A DNA stretch of 64,000 nucleotides from Zingiber officinale (lineage: Eukaryota; Streptophyta; Magnoliopsida; Zingiberales; Zingiberaceae), in assembly GCF_018446385.1 (NCBI RefSeq), contig NC_055988.1, forward strand, positions 63,265,788 through 63,329,787, read 5' to 3'. The position numbers and the translations under genes were made by a program. Below the pieces are notes generated by a model, which was given only the letters and a program-made list of their open reading frames with translations, was not told the origin of the DNA and made no database searches. Within the stretch, counting starts at the first letter, position 1, and each line of letters opens with the position of its first letter. Shown one piece after another: positions 43,527-54,602 of this stretch.

Positions 43527-44160
43527 GAAAGGTCGCTGGATCGATGTTCTAGATGGCGTGGAACGACACCAGAGTGATTCTCCTTTTAACGGCTCGCCTC
43601 CCGGCCCCCCCCCCCCCCCCCCCCCGACGGAAAAAGGGTTAAAACCCTTTTTTTTAGGCTAGGGTGCGGCGGCACGACCGTGCAAGGATGGCACGATCGT
43701 GCCATTTCTTGGCTCTGCATGCGCTATACGGTCGTGCCAATTGTCATGACCGTGTGATGCTGGCACTCACCTTCTGGGGGTACAACTATGCAGGGTTGCA
43801 TGGTCATGTGCTGCTTGGTCTCGGTCATGGGGGGCACGACCGTACAGGGTTGCACGGCCGTGTTCTGATCCGCCTCTGGTTTGGTCGTACGGTCGTGCAA
43901 GGGTTGCACGATCGTACACTTCGTCTCTTCTGTTTGGCCACACGGTCGTGCAAGGTTTATACTACCGTGTTCTCTGGCTCTCTCCGGTACGTCGATAAGC
44001 GTTGTTTTTGCTCCGAAAGTTGTCCCTATCAACATAAAACCAAAGAGTATATATGATGAATACATGATAAAAGAAATGATCATACAAAGAATACGTACGT
44101 ATAAAGCAAGTGAATGTGCGTAAAAACATGCATAAACCATCATAACATTTACGCACATCA
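43527..44160 (-). mobile_element. Athila-type LTR start, inverted relative to the next element
   Basis: Read on the minus strand from 44160 it begins TGATGTGCGTAAATG, like the Athila 3' LTR start at 51359. It then runs through ATCATTTC and GTTGATAGGGACAA into a CACGACCGTGC palindrome array (about 43665-43960). It ends leftward in a 21-C run (43605-43625) and a GGTTAAAACC hairpin. Its body differs from the LTR at 51359-51769, so it comes from another subfamily. It abuts a plus-strand Athila LTR fragment at 44161. Confidence 0.65.
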
Positions 44161-45349
44161 GTCGTGTGGATCTTTACGATCGTGTAAGACATCCAGTGAC
44201 AAAGAATGGCATGCCCCTGTGAGAGCCACACTGCCGTGTGACTCTAGCCCAGAGGGAAGTAGGCAAGGTTGTGTGAGATTCACACAGCCGTGCCACGGGC
44301 CATGTGGCACCCAAACCCCCTGCTCTATATAAGGGTTTCTCATCTTTTGAAAAGGAGGAGACTCTGCCTTTGGGGAGATGGAACCTTGAGGCTTTCCTTC
44401 ACCTTTTGGGAGTTGATCCGGCGATTTCAAGGAGTTTTTCATCCAAGATTCAACTCTGGTGGCACGGATTGGTTCCAAAGATCACTCGTCTTCTTTAGAT
44501 AAGCATTTCTTCTTTATCTTCTTGATTGAGATCGAAATGTTTACGATCATCTTGTCTTCAGTTCTTTTCTCTTGTTTCATGGACTAGATCTCCTTGTTCT
44601 AGGATGGAGGGAGTATTTGTGATGTGAATTGATGTATCAATTCATGGATTTGCCAACTTCTTGTTTCAATGATGTTGTTATGTTTTGTATCAATTCAATC
44701 TTGTGTGGATTGTTGTGGTTGGATCTAATTACCATTCTTGATTGGTTGTTTGTAATTCTTGTGGATCTTGTAGAAGAATTCTCTAGATTGTATGACCGAG
44801 GGGCATCGTGATAGGGCTGCCCCGTTAATGGACATTTACGGGACCACCTTGAAGGGTGATGCAAGAATCTACAAAGAAGAAGGATAATGAATGTGTTGTA
44901 CTCTATATCTTGATGTGAATTGATTAGTGATGAGTTTCTATGTTGTATGACAAAGGGGCGTCAAGACAGGGCTGCCCCGTTAACGAACTTCATAGGGATC
45001 ATTTCTATTTAGTTTCTTAAGGTGTTGATTAATGTCCCTAGCCGATGTCTATAGAAGATAACCGACAACTTCTTGCAAATGCATGACAATTGAGGATAAG
45101 GTTGGTAGACCATATTACATTGATAAGTATCACAAAGAAACCAAATCTCCTAGAACTTCCATAAGACCTAGTTTCCTACATTACCTTTCTATTTCTATTT
45201 TCTAGTTTTGGTTTTAGTCCGTGTAATTCTTGTTCAATTGTTTAGCTAATTCATTTTGATACATCTTTAGTAATTATAACCAGTCCCTGTGGATACGATA
45301 TCTTTTTGTATTACTGACGACGTATCCGTACACTTACGGAGACGTAACA
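44161..45349 (+). repeat. 5' LTR of Athila-type element, start missing
   Basis: Colinear with the 3' LTR from about 54434 to 55586. It has CACG-type palindromes to about 44300, a TATA box at 44326-44333, repeated GGGGCATCG.../AGGGCTGCCCCGTTAA motifs (44801-44990), CAGTCCCTGTGGATACGATA, and an end at ACGTAACA. No gene. Confidence 0.88.
44326..44333 (+). promoter_or_regulatory. TATA box of Athila 5' LTR
   Basis: TATATAAG preceded by CCTGCTC, 30-40 bases after the last palindrome pair. The equivalent position is 54595-54602 in the 3' LTR. Confidence 0.65.
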
Positions 45350-45355
45350 AGTTTT

Positions 45356-45374
45356 TGGCGCCGTTGCTGGGGAC
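45356..45374 (+). other. Primer-binding site, tRNA-Asp type
   Basis: TGGCGCCGTTGCTGGGGAC, complementary to the 3' end of plant tRNA-Asp except for one base (T for C). Six bases separate it from the LTR end. This site is diagnostic of the Athila group among plant Gypsy elements. Confidence 0.92.
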
Positions 45375-45481
45375 TGCATCTATAACATTAGAGATTATCA
45401 TTTGAGTTAAACTAAACTTTTCTTTGTTTTTCTTACATCTAACTTGTAACTAGTTTTTTAATTCTATTCTTTAATTTTTCT

Positions 45482-46618
45482 TTGCATTCTTTTATTCTTT
45501 TTGTTGTGAATCAAATTCTTTGGTTCTTTATTCTTTGTAAATCAAATTTTGCAATCTTATTCTTGTGTATGCGAAGATCTAACTTTGCAAGAGATTTATT
45601 TCCTCTTGATCCTGAAATTGATAGAACCTTTCATAGAAAGAAAACCTCACAAAGACAACAAGAAGATCAAGAACACTTAAACATCGCGAACAAACCACTT
45701 AAAGATTATGCAACACCATATGCTAGAGGGCCAATAATTTTGAGATAAAGCCTGCAATAATCACTATGGTGCAACAAAATCAATTTGGTGGAGGATCGCA
45801 TGAAGATCCTAATCAACACTTGGAAGTTTTCTATGAAATCTGTGGTACCATGAAAATGAATGGTGTACCTTCAGAAGCAATGAGATTATTATTATTTGGA
45901 TTTTGTTTATGAGATAGAGCTAAACAATGGTTGAATTCTTTAGCTCTAAATAGCATTACCACTTGGGAGCAATGTGAGCAGCAATTCTTAGACAACTCAT
46001 ATGAGAAATCTTATTACAAGCTTCAGACAGTCAGACTCAGAATCCTTATTTGAAGCATGGGATAGATACAATAATATGCTCAGACAATGCCCACATCACG
46101 GATTAGAGAAGTGGTTAGTGTTGCACACATTTTATAACTGCATCAACTACCATACTAAGGTGTTCCTAGATTCAACTGCTGGAGGGGCACTTATGAATAA
46201 GAGTTTAGATGAGGCTGAAGATATAATTGAAAGTGTAGCACAGAATCATCATCAACGGGCAACTAAAAGAAGTGGAGGCTATTCTTATCCAAACCCAACA
46301 AAGGCATCAGGGAAATTTGATGTAGATGAAATCACTATGATGTCTACAAAATTGGATGCTCTTACAAAGAAGCTAGAAAATATGGGAACAAGTACTAGTA
46401 CAGTCAATGCCATTATATGTTGTTGTGAAATATATGGGAGTTCTGATCATGCTCAAGGCTTATGTCCTCTAGGAGCTATCTCAGCACGAATCAATCAATT
46501 AGAACAATGTGATGCTATCATGAGCTATAATCAGAGACAAAACAATCCATATTCAAATACACACAACCCTGGGTGGAAGAATCATCCTAATTTTTCCTAT
46601 AGAAACAATCAAGAATAA
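45482..46618 (+). pseudogene. Athila gag, broken by stops and a frameshift
   Basis: Coding begins near 45560 (RRSNFARDLFPLDPEIDRTF). It is interrupted by a TGA at about 45746 and changes frame before 46001. The retrotransposon-gag domain is readable across the breaks: GGSHEDPNQHLEVFYEIC, GVPSEAMRLLLFGF, RAKQWLNSL, TTWEQCEQQFL, then FRQSDSESLFEAWDRYNNML and HTFYNCINYHTKVFLDSTAGG. The final open part (46001-46618) also has a zinc-knuckle relic around CCCEIYGSSDHAQGLCPL. In the family this is the capsid protein. Confidence 0.85.
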
Positions 46619-47690
46619 GGACCATCTATGGGGGCAAGACCAAGGTTCCAACCTGAGCAACAAAAATTTCCAACAACAACTACCTTCTCAAGGCTATCAA
46701 TCTTCTAAAATTGAGAAAATGCTTGAGGAAATTATTTCTAGTCAAAATGAAATGAAGCAAGATATCTTGAAGTTAACTCGGAGAATGGATAATTCTAACA
46801 AGCATCAGAAAATTTTAGATAGCCAAATTGCCCAGTTGACTTCTTCATCTTCAAGAGCACCAGGATAATTTCCTGGAAAACCTGATGTTAATCCTATAGA
46901 GTACTACAATCAAATTGAACTTAGGAGCGAACGGACCTTGGGGGATCCTCAAGTGACAGCTCCAAAAGGGATGAAAACTGAAGAAGAGCTCTCTCCTTCA
47001 ACACTTGAACCTATTCAAATTTAGGATGAAGAGGAGAGTACCAATAAGGTTGAAGAGACTCTTCCACTTAACCCACAAAATCAAGTAGTCCCTTTTCCTC
47101 AAAGATTAGTTATGCTGAAAAAAGATGAAGAGTTTGGCAGATTTTTGGAAAAAGTTAAGGAGATTTGTGTTGAAGTTCCTTTAATTGATGCAATCTTACA
47201 AATGCCAAAGTTTGAAAAATTCCTGAAGAACATCATGTCAAATAAAAGAAGAGGAGACATTGAGACCATTGCTCTAACCGAGGAATGTAGTACTTTGTTT
47301 GAAAAGAACACTTCCCCAAAGCTTAAAAATCCAGGGAGCATTTATACTCCTTGCAATATAGGAGCTGAATTTATAGAAAAAACTTTTTGTGATTTGAGGG
47401 CAAATGTTAGCCTCATTTCATATTCAATTTGAAATAAATTTGGTCTCAAAAACTTTAAACTTACTACCATGGCACTGCAATTAGCTGACCATTCTTACAA
47501 GGATCCTATGGGTATAATAGAGGATGTGCCGGTAGAAGTTGGTGGGATCATAATTACCACAGATTTTGTGGTACTCGACATGGTTGAAGACCCAAAGATC
47601 CCAATCATATTAGGAAGACCTTTTCTTTCAACAACTGGAGCAATAATTGATGTCAAAAAAGCTTTCATTGGTAATTGGTAAGGAAAGGTT
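46619..47690 (+). pseudogene. Athila gag end and aspartic protease, degraded
   Basis: Two open pieces (47112-47432 and 47469-47681) and coding relics before them. LKKDEEFGRFLEKVKEICVEVPLIDAILQMP is the conserved Athila gag-protease linker. CNIGAEFIEKTFCDLRANVSLI corresponds to the protease active-site region, with its D-x-G loop altered to DLRANVS. DPKIPIILGRPFLSTTGAIIDV is the second hydrophobic-G-R protease motif, well kept. A stop follows NW at 47682. Confidence 0.82.
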
Positions 47691-48130
47691 GGAGTATGAT
47701 TTATCTAATTCTTCTAATCATGTCTCTTCTCTTTTAGTAAGTGTTTGCAGCGGGGTGGATGCTTACAAGCTAGAGGATTGGAATTTCCATCCTCATGGGA
47801 GGTCGTCGGACGAGGTACATGATCCAGCAAGTGATGTTGGGAGAAGTCCTCCCAACAAAAATTAAAAATACATTTGCCCTTCGAGGGCAAGAAAATGAAA
47901 AGAAAATGAGGATCGATCAAGCTAAAGACCTTAAACAAGTGCTTCTTGGGAGGCAACCCAAGGGTTTCTTTAGTTAGTTTCAATTCATGTTTTCTTTTCA
48001 TTAGTTAGTGTTTTTATTTCATTGTTGTTGTTTGTTTTCAGGTTGTATTTTATTTCCATGAGCTAGCCATGATTAATTCATGGGCATGGAAGCATGGGAG
48101 AAGTCGAAAATGGAGAAAATCATCTAAGTT
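47690..48130 (+). other. Pol deletion junction and end-of-pol motif
   Basis: After the protease the sequence passes within 250 bases to ACTTAAACAAGTGCTTCTTGGGAGGCAACCCAAG, split here as ACTTAAACAAGTGCTTCTTG and GGAGGCAACCCAAG (about 47929-47962). I recognise this as a conserved segment downstream of pol in Athila-type elements. RT, RNase H and integrase have therefore been lost between these points. Confidence 0.65.
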
Positions 48131-48139
48131 GAGCTAAAC

Positions 48140-48600
48140 AGAGCTCGACCGTGTATCAGACACGGTCGTGTTAAGTCTACAGAAGAGGAGGAGTACACGG
48201 TCGTGTGCCATACATGGGCCGTGTGAACTTACCCAAGGAGTCATTCTCGGCCGTGTATCAGACATGACCGTGTGAAGATTCCAATGAAGAAAGTTGCACT
48301 GCCTGTGTCCCATACTCAGTCGTGTAAGAATTCCCGAGAAGAAGAAGGATTCGGCCATGTCTCAGACACGGTCGTCTGAGGCTAAATCAAGAAGGAAAAG
48401 AGTTTAGTCGTGCATCACACACGGTCGTGCAAAAGAAGCCAAGAGGAAGCCTGCATTGCCCATGCCATTTGGCATGGCCGTGTGGACATACCCAAGAAGG
48501 AGGCACCTTGGGCCGTGTAGATCTACACGGCTGTTCGGAGCAACCCTACCTTGGTCGTGTCTATAAGACACGGCCGTGTCTGGGCCGTGTCGGCTTCACA
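48140..48600 (+). repeat. Internal array of ACACGGTCGTGT / GGCCGTGT palindromes
   Basis: About fourteen facing pairs of CACGG(C/T)CGTG-type motifs within 460 bases, between the pol remnant and the ORF1-type gene. They resemble the U3 arrays of the LTRs (44161-44300, 54390-54570). The array is followed by a CT-rich, leader-like stretch to 48836. Confidence 0.88.
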
Positions 48601-48836
48601 CCCCCCTCTCTCAACCCTTTCTAATCATCAACCTATCTTCTTCAAACTCTCAGATCTAGATCTCTATTCTATTTTTCTCCACAAACTATCTCAGATCTAG
48701 ATCTAAATAGTAATTTTCTTCTCCTATCTTCAAGATCTAATTATCTTCATTCCTAAGATCTCATTTCTTGAGATCTATTCTCTTGAGATCTTACTTCTTA
48801 AATCACAAAGCCTTTCCCTGCTTTGAACTTCACATC

Positions 48837-50318
48837 ATGTCTAATATTTTGCAGAAACTTCATAAAGGAAGCGGTGGATCAAGCAAAGGAAAGGAGCCAA
48901 CAAAGAAAAAAGGAAAGGAAAAGGTCACAAAGGGCAAAGGAAAGAGGATTTCACACGATGAAGGTAACGACAATGAATTCAATATTATTTTTAGAAATGA
49001 AGATAATAAATCTAGATTTGATATTCTTGTCAATAGAAAGATTGTGTGTACACGTTATATGGACCCAATTGTTTTGAATATTCTAGGAATTAGAGATGAT
49101 GTAGATTGGATGATTAGGTCTCTTTATTGGAATGATATCATGTACACACATCTACCTACATATCCTCACATTATACTTGAGTTTTTGAGTTCACTAGATG
49201 TTCACTTTGCTAATGATGATGACTACATTGGCAAAATAACTTTTAGATTAATGAACAAAGAATTTCAGTGGGCATTTATTAAATTCAATAATTGTTTTGG
49301 ATTGCCCACCGGTAGCTCTTGTAGGTTTGACTCTAGATTCAATTGGAATTATTTTTGGAATTCGATTACTGGATTGGATCAACCCTATAAGTCTTCTAGA
49401 GCTAAAGCTTCCCATATGCAAAACCCCATTTTTAGGTACTTACATCGAGTTATGAGTAAAATTATTTTTGGTAGAGGGGAAAGCGATGGAGTTGTTAGAA
49501 AAGTGGAACTTTATGCTTTGTGGGCTATGTTACATAAGGTTGATTTTGAGTCTGGTTTCTATTTCTTGCAAACCTTGGTGAGAGCTGGGAAGGCATCCTC
49601 AAGTTCGATTGTTTTTGGTGGTTTGATTACTCAAGTAGCGATAATTTTGGGTTGTGATATAGATGAACTAGAGATCATTCATGGTAATAATATGATTGAT
49701 ATTGATGCATGTCTTGCTATAAAAATGATTTGTCGGGATGAGAATGGCTTTGCTTTTCCTAGGAGAGATGGTTTTCCACTACCCCTTCCTTATCCCGAGT
49801 GGACTTCAGTTTGCAACCCTACTAATTGGGTAATTACTGATGTAGATCCTGAGAATGTTCCTTCTTTATTTGAGGATACTGAGCCTCACATTGAGCCCTC
49901 ATCATCTAGACACCCGCAGCCCTCTAGACATCCGCAACTTGCTAGGCATTCTTTCGCCTATGGTACGGGTCAGTCCAGGTTTGATTTTTCTGATTTTCGT
50001 GGATCTCTAGACTCGCTTCATGAGAAATTGGAGGCCCAACAAGTAATGTTGGAGGGTCGCTTTACTTTATTATATGATCAGTTTAGAGAGGTGCAAGATC
50101 ATTTTCAGTTTACGAGAAATTTTCAAGGTCAAGTGGTCGAGTTTGTTCAGGACTATGATATTGATCAAGCTAGGATGAGAGAATTCATGCAAGACATGAG
50201 TGTTACTTGTCAACAAGTGGATGCCCTCTATGAATATCATAAGTTCCTGAGTGAGACTCCAAGTTTTCCTATCGGTTGTTCACGTAGACCCCCACCTCCT
50301 CCTCCACCATCATATTGA
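48837..50318 (+). CDS. ATHILA ORF1-type protein, intact
   Basis: Open for 516 codons from 48768. The second Met at 48837 (MSNILQKLHKGSGGSSKGKE) is the more likely start, because the residues before it are not typical of the family; that gives 493 codons. After a Lys/Ser-rich basic N-terminus (residues 10-45) comes a globular region with CTRYMDPIVLNILGIRDDV, YPHIILEFLSSLDV, FRLMNKEFQWAF and FGLPTG, then RYLHRVMSKIIFGRGESDGVV and ELYALWAMLH. I recognise this as the ATHILA ORF-1 family (PF03078 type), of unknown function. The C-terminal third is predicted to form a coiled coil (LHEKLEAQQVMLEGRFTLLY onward) and it ends in a proline run. No signal peptide or membrane segment is visible, so it is not obviously an envelope protein. 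It is the only undamaged gene of this element. Confidence 0.85.
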   Translation: MSNILQKLHKGSGGSSKGKEPTKKKGKEKVTKGKGKRISHDEGNDNEFNIIFRNEDNKSRFDILVNRKIVCTRYMDPIVLNILGIRDDVDWMIRSLYWNDIMYTHLPTYPHIILEFLSSLDVHFANDDDYIGKITFRLMNKEFQWAFIKFNNCFGLPTGSSCRFDSRFNWNYFWNSITGLDQPYKSSRAKASHMQNPIFRYLHRVMSKIIFGRGESDGVVRKVELYALWAMLHKVDFESGFYFLQTLVRAGKASSSSIVFGGLITQVAIILGCDIDELEIIHGNNMIDIDACLAIKMICRDENGFAFPRRDGFPLPLPYPEWTSVCNPTNWVITDVDPENVPSLFEDTEPHIEPSSSRHPQPSRHPQLARHSFAYGTGQSRFDFSDFRGSLDSLHEKLEAQQVMLEGRFTLLYDQFREVQDHFQFTRNFQGQVVEFVQDYDIDQARMREFMQDMSVTCQQVDALYEYHKFLSETPSFPIGCSRRPPPPPPPSY

Positions 50319-51347
50319 TTTCATCAGGGCGATGAAAAGTTTAAGTCAGGGGTGTTTGCAACAACCTGAATTTTCTTTGCATTTTTCAGTTTTTCTATTT
50401 CATTATGCATTTTGTTTTTTTTTTGGTTTCTTGAGTTTGTTTTTGATTGTGTTTTGAAACATTGTGGCATGCATATTGAGAACATCAATCTTCACTTTTA
50501 TGCTTTCTTGTCTTTAAGTAAAATGGTTAGCACGTTTTTATCTTGATTCATGATGTCGTAAATGATGCTAGTATATTTAGTGTACCTCTTTTCTCTATCT
50601 TAAGTAGCATGATATGAGCTAAGTATCGTATGGAGATAATTTTGAGATTTGGCTTAACCTTAAGGATCTTACTTTCACTTTACTTGAGCTTGAATAGTTG
50701 ATATCATTGAAACAGTCATGATTCATCCAATTTGTTTAGTACTTGGTTTCCATGGTGATTTCTCAAACTTTATTTTAGTTACTGGATGAGGCTCGAATCA
50801 TGTAAACTCATTTGGAAAAATCAAAATATCCCAACATTTGTGCTTATATTCATATGTGTTAAGTGTTGCACCTTGCAATCACTTAGAAAAAAGTGAAAAA
50901 AAAAAGTGAAAAGAAAAAAAATGTTGAATAAGGGATATAAAAAATAATTGTCGTGAGTGGAAACTAGCAAGTTACCCCTTTGAGACCGAGTTAGGTTACT
51001 GGGGAAATAACTCTATGATTCTCTTGATATCGATCACGCCTTTGAGACCTTGGGTTGATGGAGAAATATGAACCAAGTGTGTGACAGGTAAGTGCCTATC
51101 ACTGGAAATATTAGGAACTCAATTGAATGACGACTTGACTAGGATGAAAATTGAAACTTGAAGGGCTTGGGTCACTTATTTTCATTGTGCACAAAGACTT
51201 ATGCTTAAGCCATACTTGAGTTATTTCCGTGATCATGCTTATCAATGAAACTTTTGGATAGAGACAGGAAAGTGCATTAGGGATTATGATGCATTAACAT
51301 ATGAATCTAGATTGCAACATTTTGCTTGAGGACAAGCCAAAGTTTAA
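50319..51347 (+). other. 3' untranslated internal region of Athila element
   Basis: No coding sequence. It includes a polypurine-like AAAAGTTTAAGTCAGGGGTG at about 50335-50354 that echoes the true tract at the LTR, an A-rich stretch at 50885-50925, and two GACC.../TTTGAGACC motifs near 50980 and 51040. Confidence 0.8.
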
Positions 51348-51358
51348 GTCTGGGGGTG
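51341..51358 (+). other. Polypurine tract of Athila element
   Basis: AGTTTAAGTCTGGGGGTG just before the LTR start TGATGTGCG at 51359. Confidence 0.8.
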
Positions 51359-51769
51359 TGATGTGCGTAGATTGTATACACTTGTTTAGCATGTTTTGAT
51401 GCACATTACTATATTTTACGCGTGCTTTATCTATGTATTTTCATGCTCCTTGCTTACTTTTAGCATATTTACTCTTGTTTGTTCGGAGATCTACTCTTGT
51501 GTGTTTTCTATCTACAGGGTTCAAATTTGGAGAAGAATTGATGTTCATGTGAAATTCAACAATCAAATGGAGGAAGAAGACACTAGCCATGAGTGCCACA
51601 AGACCATGCCAAAGGAAAATGACCTTGGCCATGTGAAGCTGGCTGGCCGTGCAGCTTCAGCAAAGAAGGAGAATGGCACGGTTGTGTGAGAGCCACACGA
51701 TCGTGTCACTTTTGAAGCTAATCCAGAACACAGCTGTGTGGATCTACACAGTCGTGTAACCCTTCCAAA

Positions 51770-54359
51770 TGTTGGTTGCTACTCGGAAAACCTAATTGTT
51801 CCTCTGTACAAAAATTTTGTACAAGATCTGAACCTTTCCTAGCTACCATGTGTTCTTTTAAATTAAACTTGGATCGCCTGCGGAACTTAACACGTTTGAT
51901 CCCAAGTTTAACTTATATATTCTTTTAAGTTTAGATTTGGATCTCCTACGGAACTTAACACGTTCAATCCAAATCACCTAGGTCACAAAGTTGATTAAAT
52001 ATTAATTTCCAAATTTGGCTTCCAGGACTGCATGGTGAGGCACATGGCCTTCTTGGATATGGGAGCAACCACCACCGCCTAGACAAAGCTTTTTAAGGAA
52101 AGTTAATATTTAATTTCCTTAAATGACTTTAGGTTAACCAAAAAGAATAATCGAAGCACAAGTTCGAAAAGAAAACAAAAGAACACAACATCGAAAACTA
52201 ATTCGAAATCTAGAATCATATGCCTCTTGTATTTGGTATTTTTACAAAGAAATAAAACTAGTATGATGCAAAAAATAATTACTAGTTATACCTTTCTTTG
52301 TAAACTTTCAATGACCTCTTGATCTTCTACCGTATTCCTCTTCTAACCTCGGACATTGTGTGGGCAATGATCTTCCGAGATGAGAACCACCAAGGCACCT
52401 TCTTTTTCCTTCCTTCAAGTTTCGGCCAAGCAAAAACTTCCAAAGGATGAAGAACTTTTTCCACCAACCAAGCTCCAAGGGATGCAAGAAACAAGCCTCC
52501 TTTCTCTCCTTTTCTCCAAGCTAGATCCGGCCACTTCTATGTCTCCAAGAGGTGATGAAGTCTCGGCCACAAGAAGGAGAAGAGAGAAGGGGAAGGGGAA
52601 ACTCTAGGGGCCAGCCACACCTAGGAAGAAAAGAGAGGAAGAAAAAGAATAGAGTCGTTCACCATGAAGGCACCTCTACCCCCTCTTTTATAATCCTTGG
52701 TCTTGACAAATAAAAAAAATTCCTTTGCCATGAAAAAGAAAAAATTATTTTAATTAAAACAATTTTCTTTTTTCAATTACAATGGCCGGCCACCTCTTTC
52801 CCCAAAACAAGGAGAGTTTTAATTTAAAACAAAAATGAAAACTTCCTAATTTATTTCCAGAAATTTATAAAAAATTTCTCCAATAATTTTTATCCCTTCA
52901 TGATTGGTTAATAAAAAGGAAATTAAAATCTTTCTTTTAAACATGTGGATAATTTTCAAAAAGGAAAGTTATCTCTAAAAATTAAAATCTCCTTTCAATC
53001 TACAAATAAGGAAAGATATTAAATCTTTTCTTAATCTTTTGTAGAAACTAATAAAAGAGAATTTTTAATTTTTTAAACTTTCTTTTAAATCATGAACATG
53101 ATTAAAAGGAAAGTTTTTACCAAAATTAAAATTAACCTTTTAATCTACAAATAAGGAAAGAGATTTAGCTCTTCTCTTAATCTTTTGTAGAATGTTATAA
53201 AAGGAAATATTTAAATTTTTTAAACTCTCTTTTAAATCATGTTACCCACATAAGAAAAATTTTAAAAATTAAAATTCCTTTTTATTTTAATAGGGCTGGC
53301 CACCTAAGCTTGAGTTCAAGCTAGGGCCGGCGATATGAATTCACCCATGAACCAAGCCATGGCCGGCCCTAGCTTGGTCTCCAAGCTAGCTTGGTCGGCC
53401 CCTATAGGATGGGTAAGAAGGTGGTTATAGGTGGGTATAGTACTCTATAATTAAGATGCTACGATAGGGACCGAGAGAAGGAATTGGTTTTGGTCTCCCG
53501 ATAAAATTAAGCATCTCGTGTTCGCCCCGAACACACAACTTAATTTTATCAATAATAATTCATTCCACTAGAGAACTATTATTGAACTACCGCACCAATC
53601 CCAAATTACATTTTGGGCTCCTTCTTATTATGAGTGTGTTAGTCTCCCTGTGTTTAAGATGTCGAATGTCCACTAATTAAGTGAGTTACTGACAACTCAT
53701 TTAATTATTATCTTAGTCCAAGAGTAGTACCACTCAACCTTATCGTCATGTCGGACTAAGTGCACTTGCAGGGTTTAACATGACAATCCTTGTGAGCTCC
53801 TCTTGGGGACATTCTCAACCTAAATTACTAGGACACAGTTTCCTTCTATAATCAACAACAACACTATAAGTGATATCATTTCCCAACTTATCGGGCTTAT
53901 TGATTTATCGAACTAAATCTCACCCATTGATAAATTAAAGAAATAAATATCAAATATATGTGCTTGTTATTATATTAGGATTAAGAGCACACACTTCCAT
54001 AATAACTGAGGTCTTTGTTCCTTTATAAAGTTAGTATAAAAGAAATGACCTCTAATGGTCCTACTCAATACACTCTAAGTGTACTAGTGTAATTATATAG
54101 TTAAGATAAACTAATACCTAATTACACTATGACCTTCCAATGGTTTGTTCCTTTCCATCTTGGTCATGAGCTACTGTTTATAATTTATAAGGTACTGATA
54201 ACATGATCCTCTGTGTGTGAGATCACACACCATGTTATCTACAATATAAATTAATTGAACAACTACATTTATCATAAATGTAGACATTTGACCAATGTGA
54301 TTCTTATTTCTAGATAAATGTTTATACCAAAAGCTAGGCTTTTAGTATACATCCTAACA
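51770..54359 (-). mobile_element. Solo D-type Copia LTR (2,590 bp)
   Basis: TGTTGGTTGC...CATCCTAACA, flanked by CCAAA (51765-51769) and CCAGA (54360-54364), a 5-bp duplication with one change. On the minus strand it starts TGTTAGGATGTATACTAAAA, a start I associate with Copia LTRs of the Tork/Angela type, so minus orientation is likely. Inside are a duplicated GGATC(G/T)CC...GGAACTTAACACG motif (51870-51970), AT-rich repeats (52700-53280) and scattered GGCCGGCC motifs. The ORF at 52380-52607 has no recognisable product. Confidence 0.85.
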
Positions 54360-54594
54360 CCAGAGACCAAGCATTGCCTGCCCATGTGCCACACGACCGT
54401 GTGATATTTCCAGAGTTAGAACATTGCTAGGTCGTGTGGATCTACACGGCCATGCAAGACATCCAGTGACAAAGCATGGCACGCCCATGTGAGAGCCACA
54501 CGTCTGTGTGACACTGGCCGAGAGGGAAGTAGGTAAGGCTGTGTGAGATTCACACGGTCGTGCCACGAGCCATGTGGCACACAAATCCCTGCTC

Positions 54595-54602
54595 TATATA
54601 AG
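54595..54602 (+). promoter_or_regulatory. TATA box of Athila 3' LTR
   Basis: TATATAAG after the palindrome array, as in the 5' LTR. Confidence 0.6.

Noticed and set aside
48837-50318. Retroviral-type envelope gene
   Set aside because: No signal peptide, no membrane segment and no glycoprotein-like features; the sequence matches the ATHILA ORF1 type instead.
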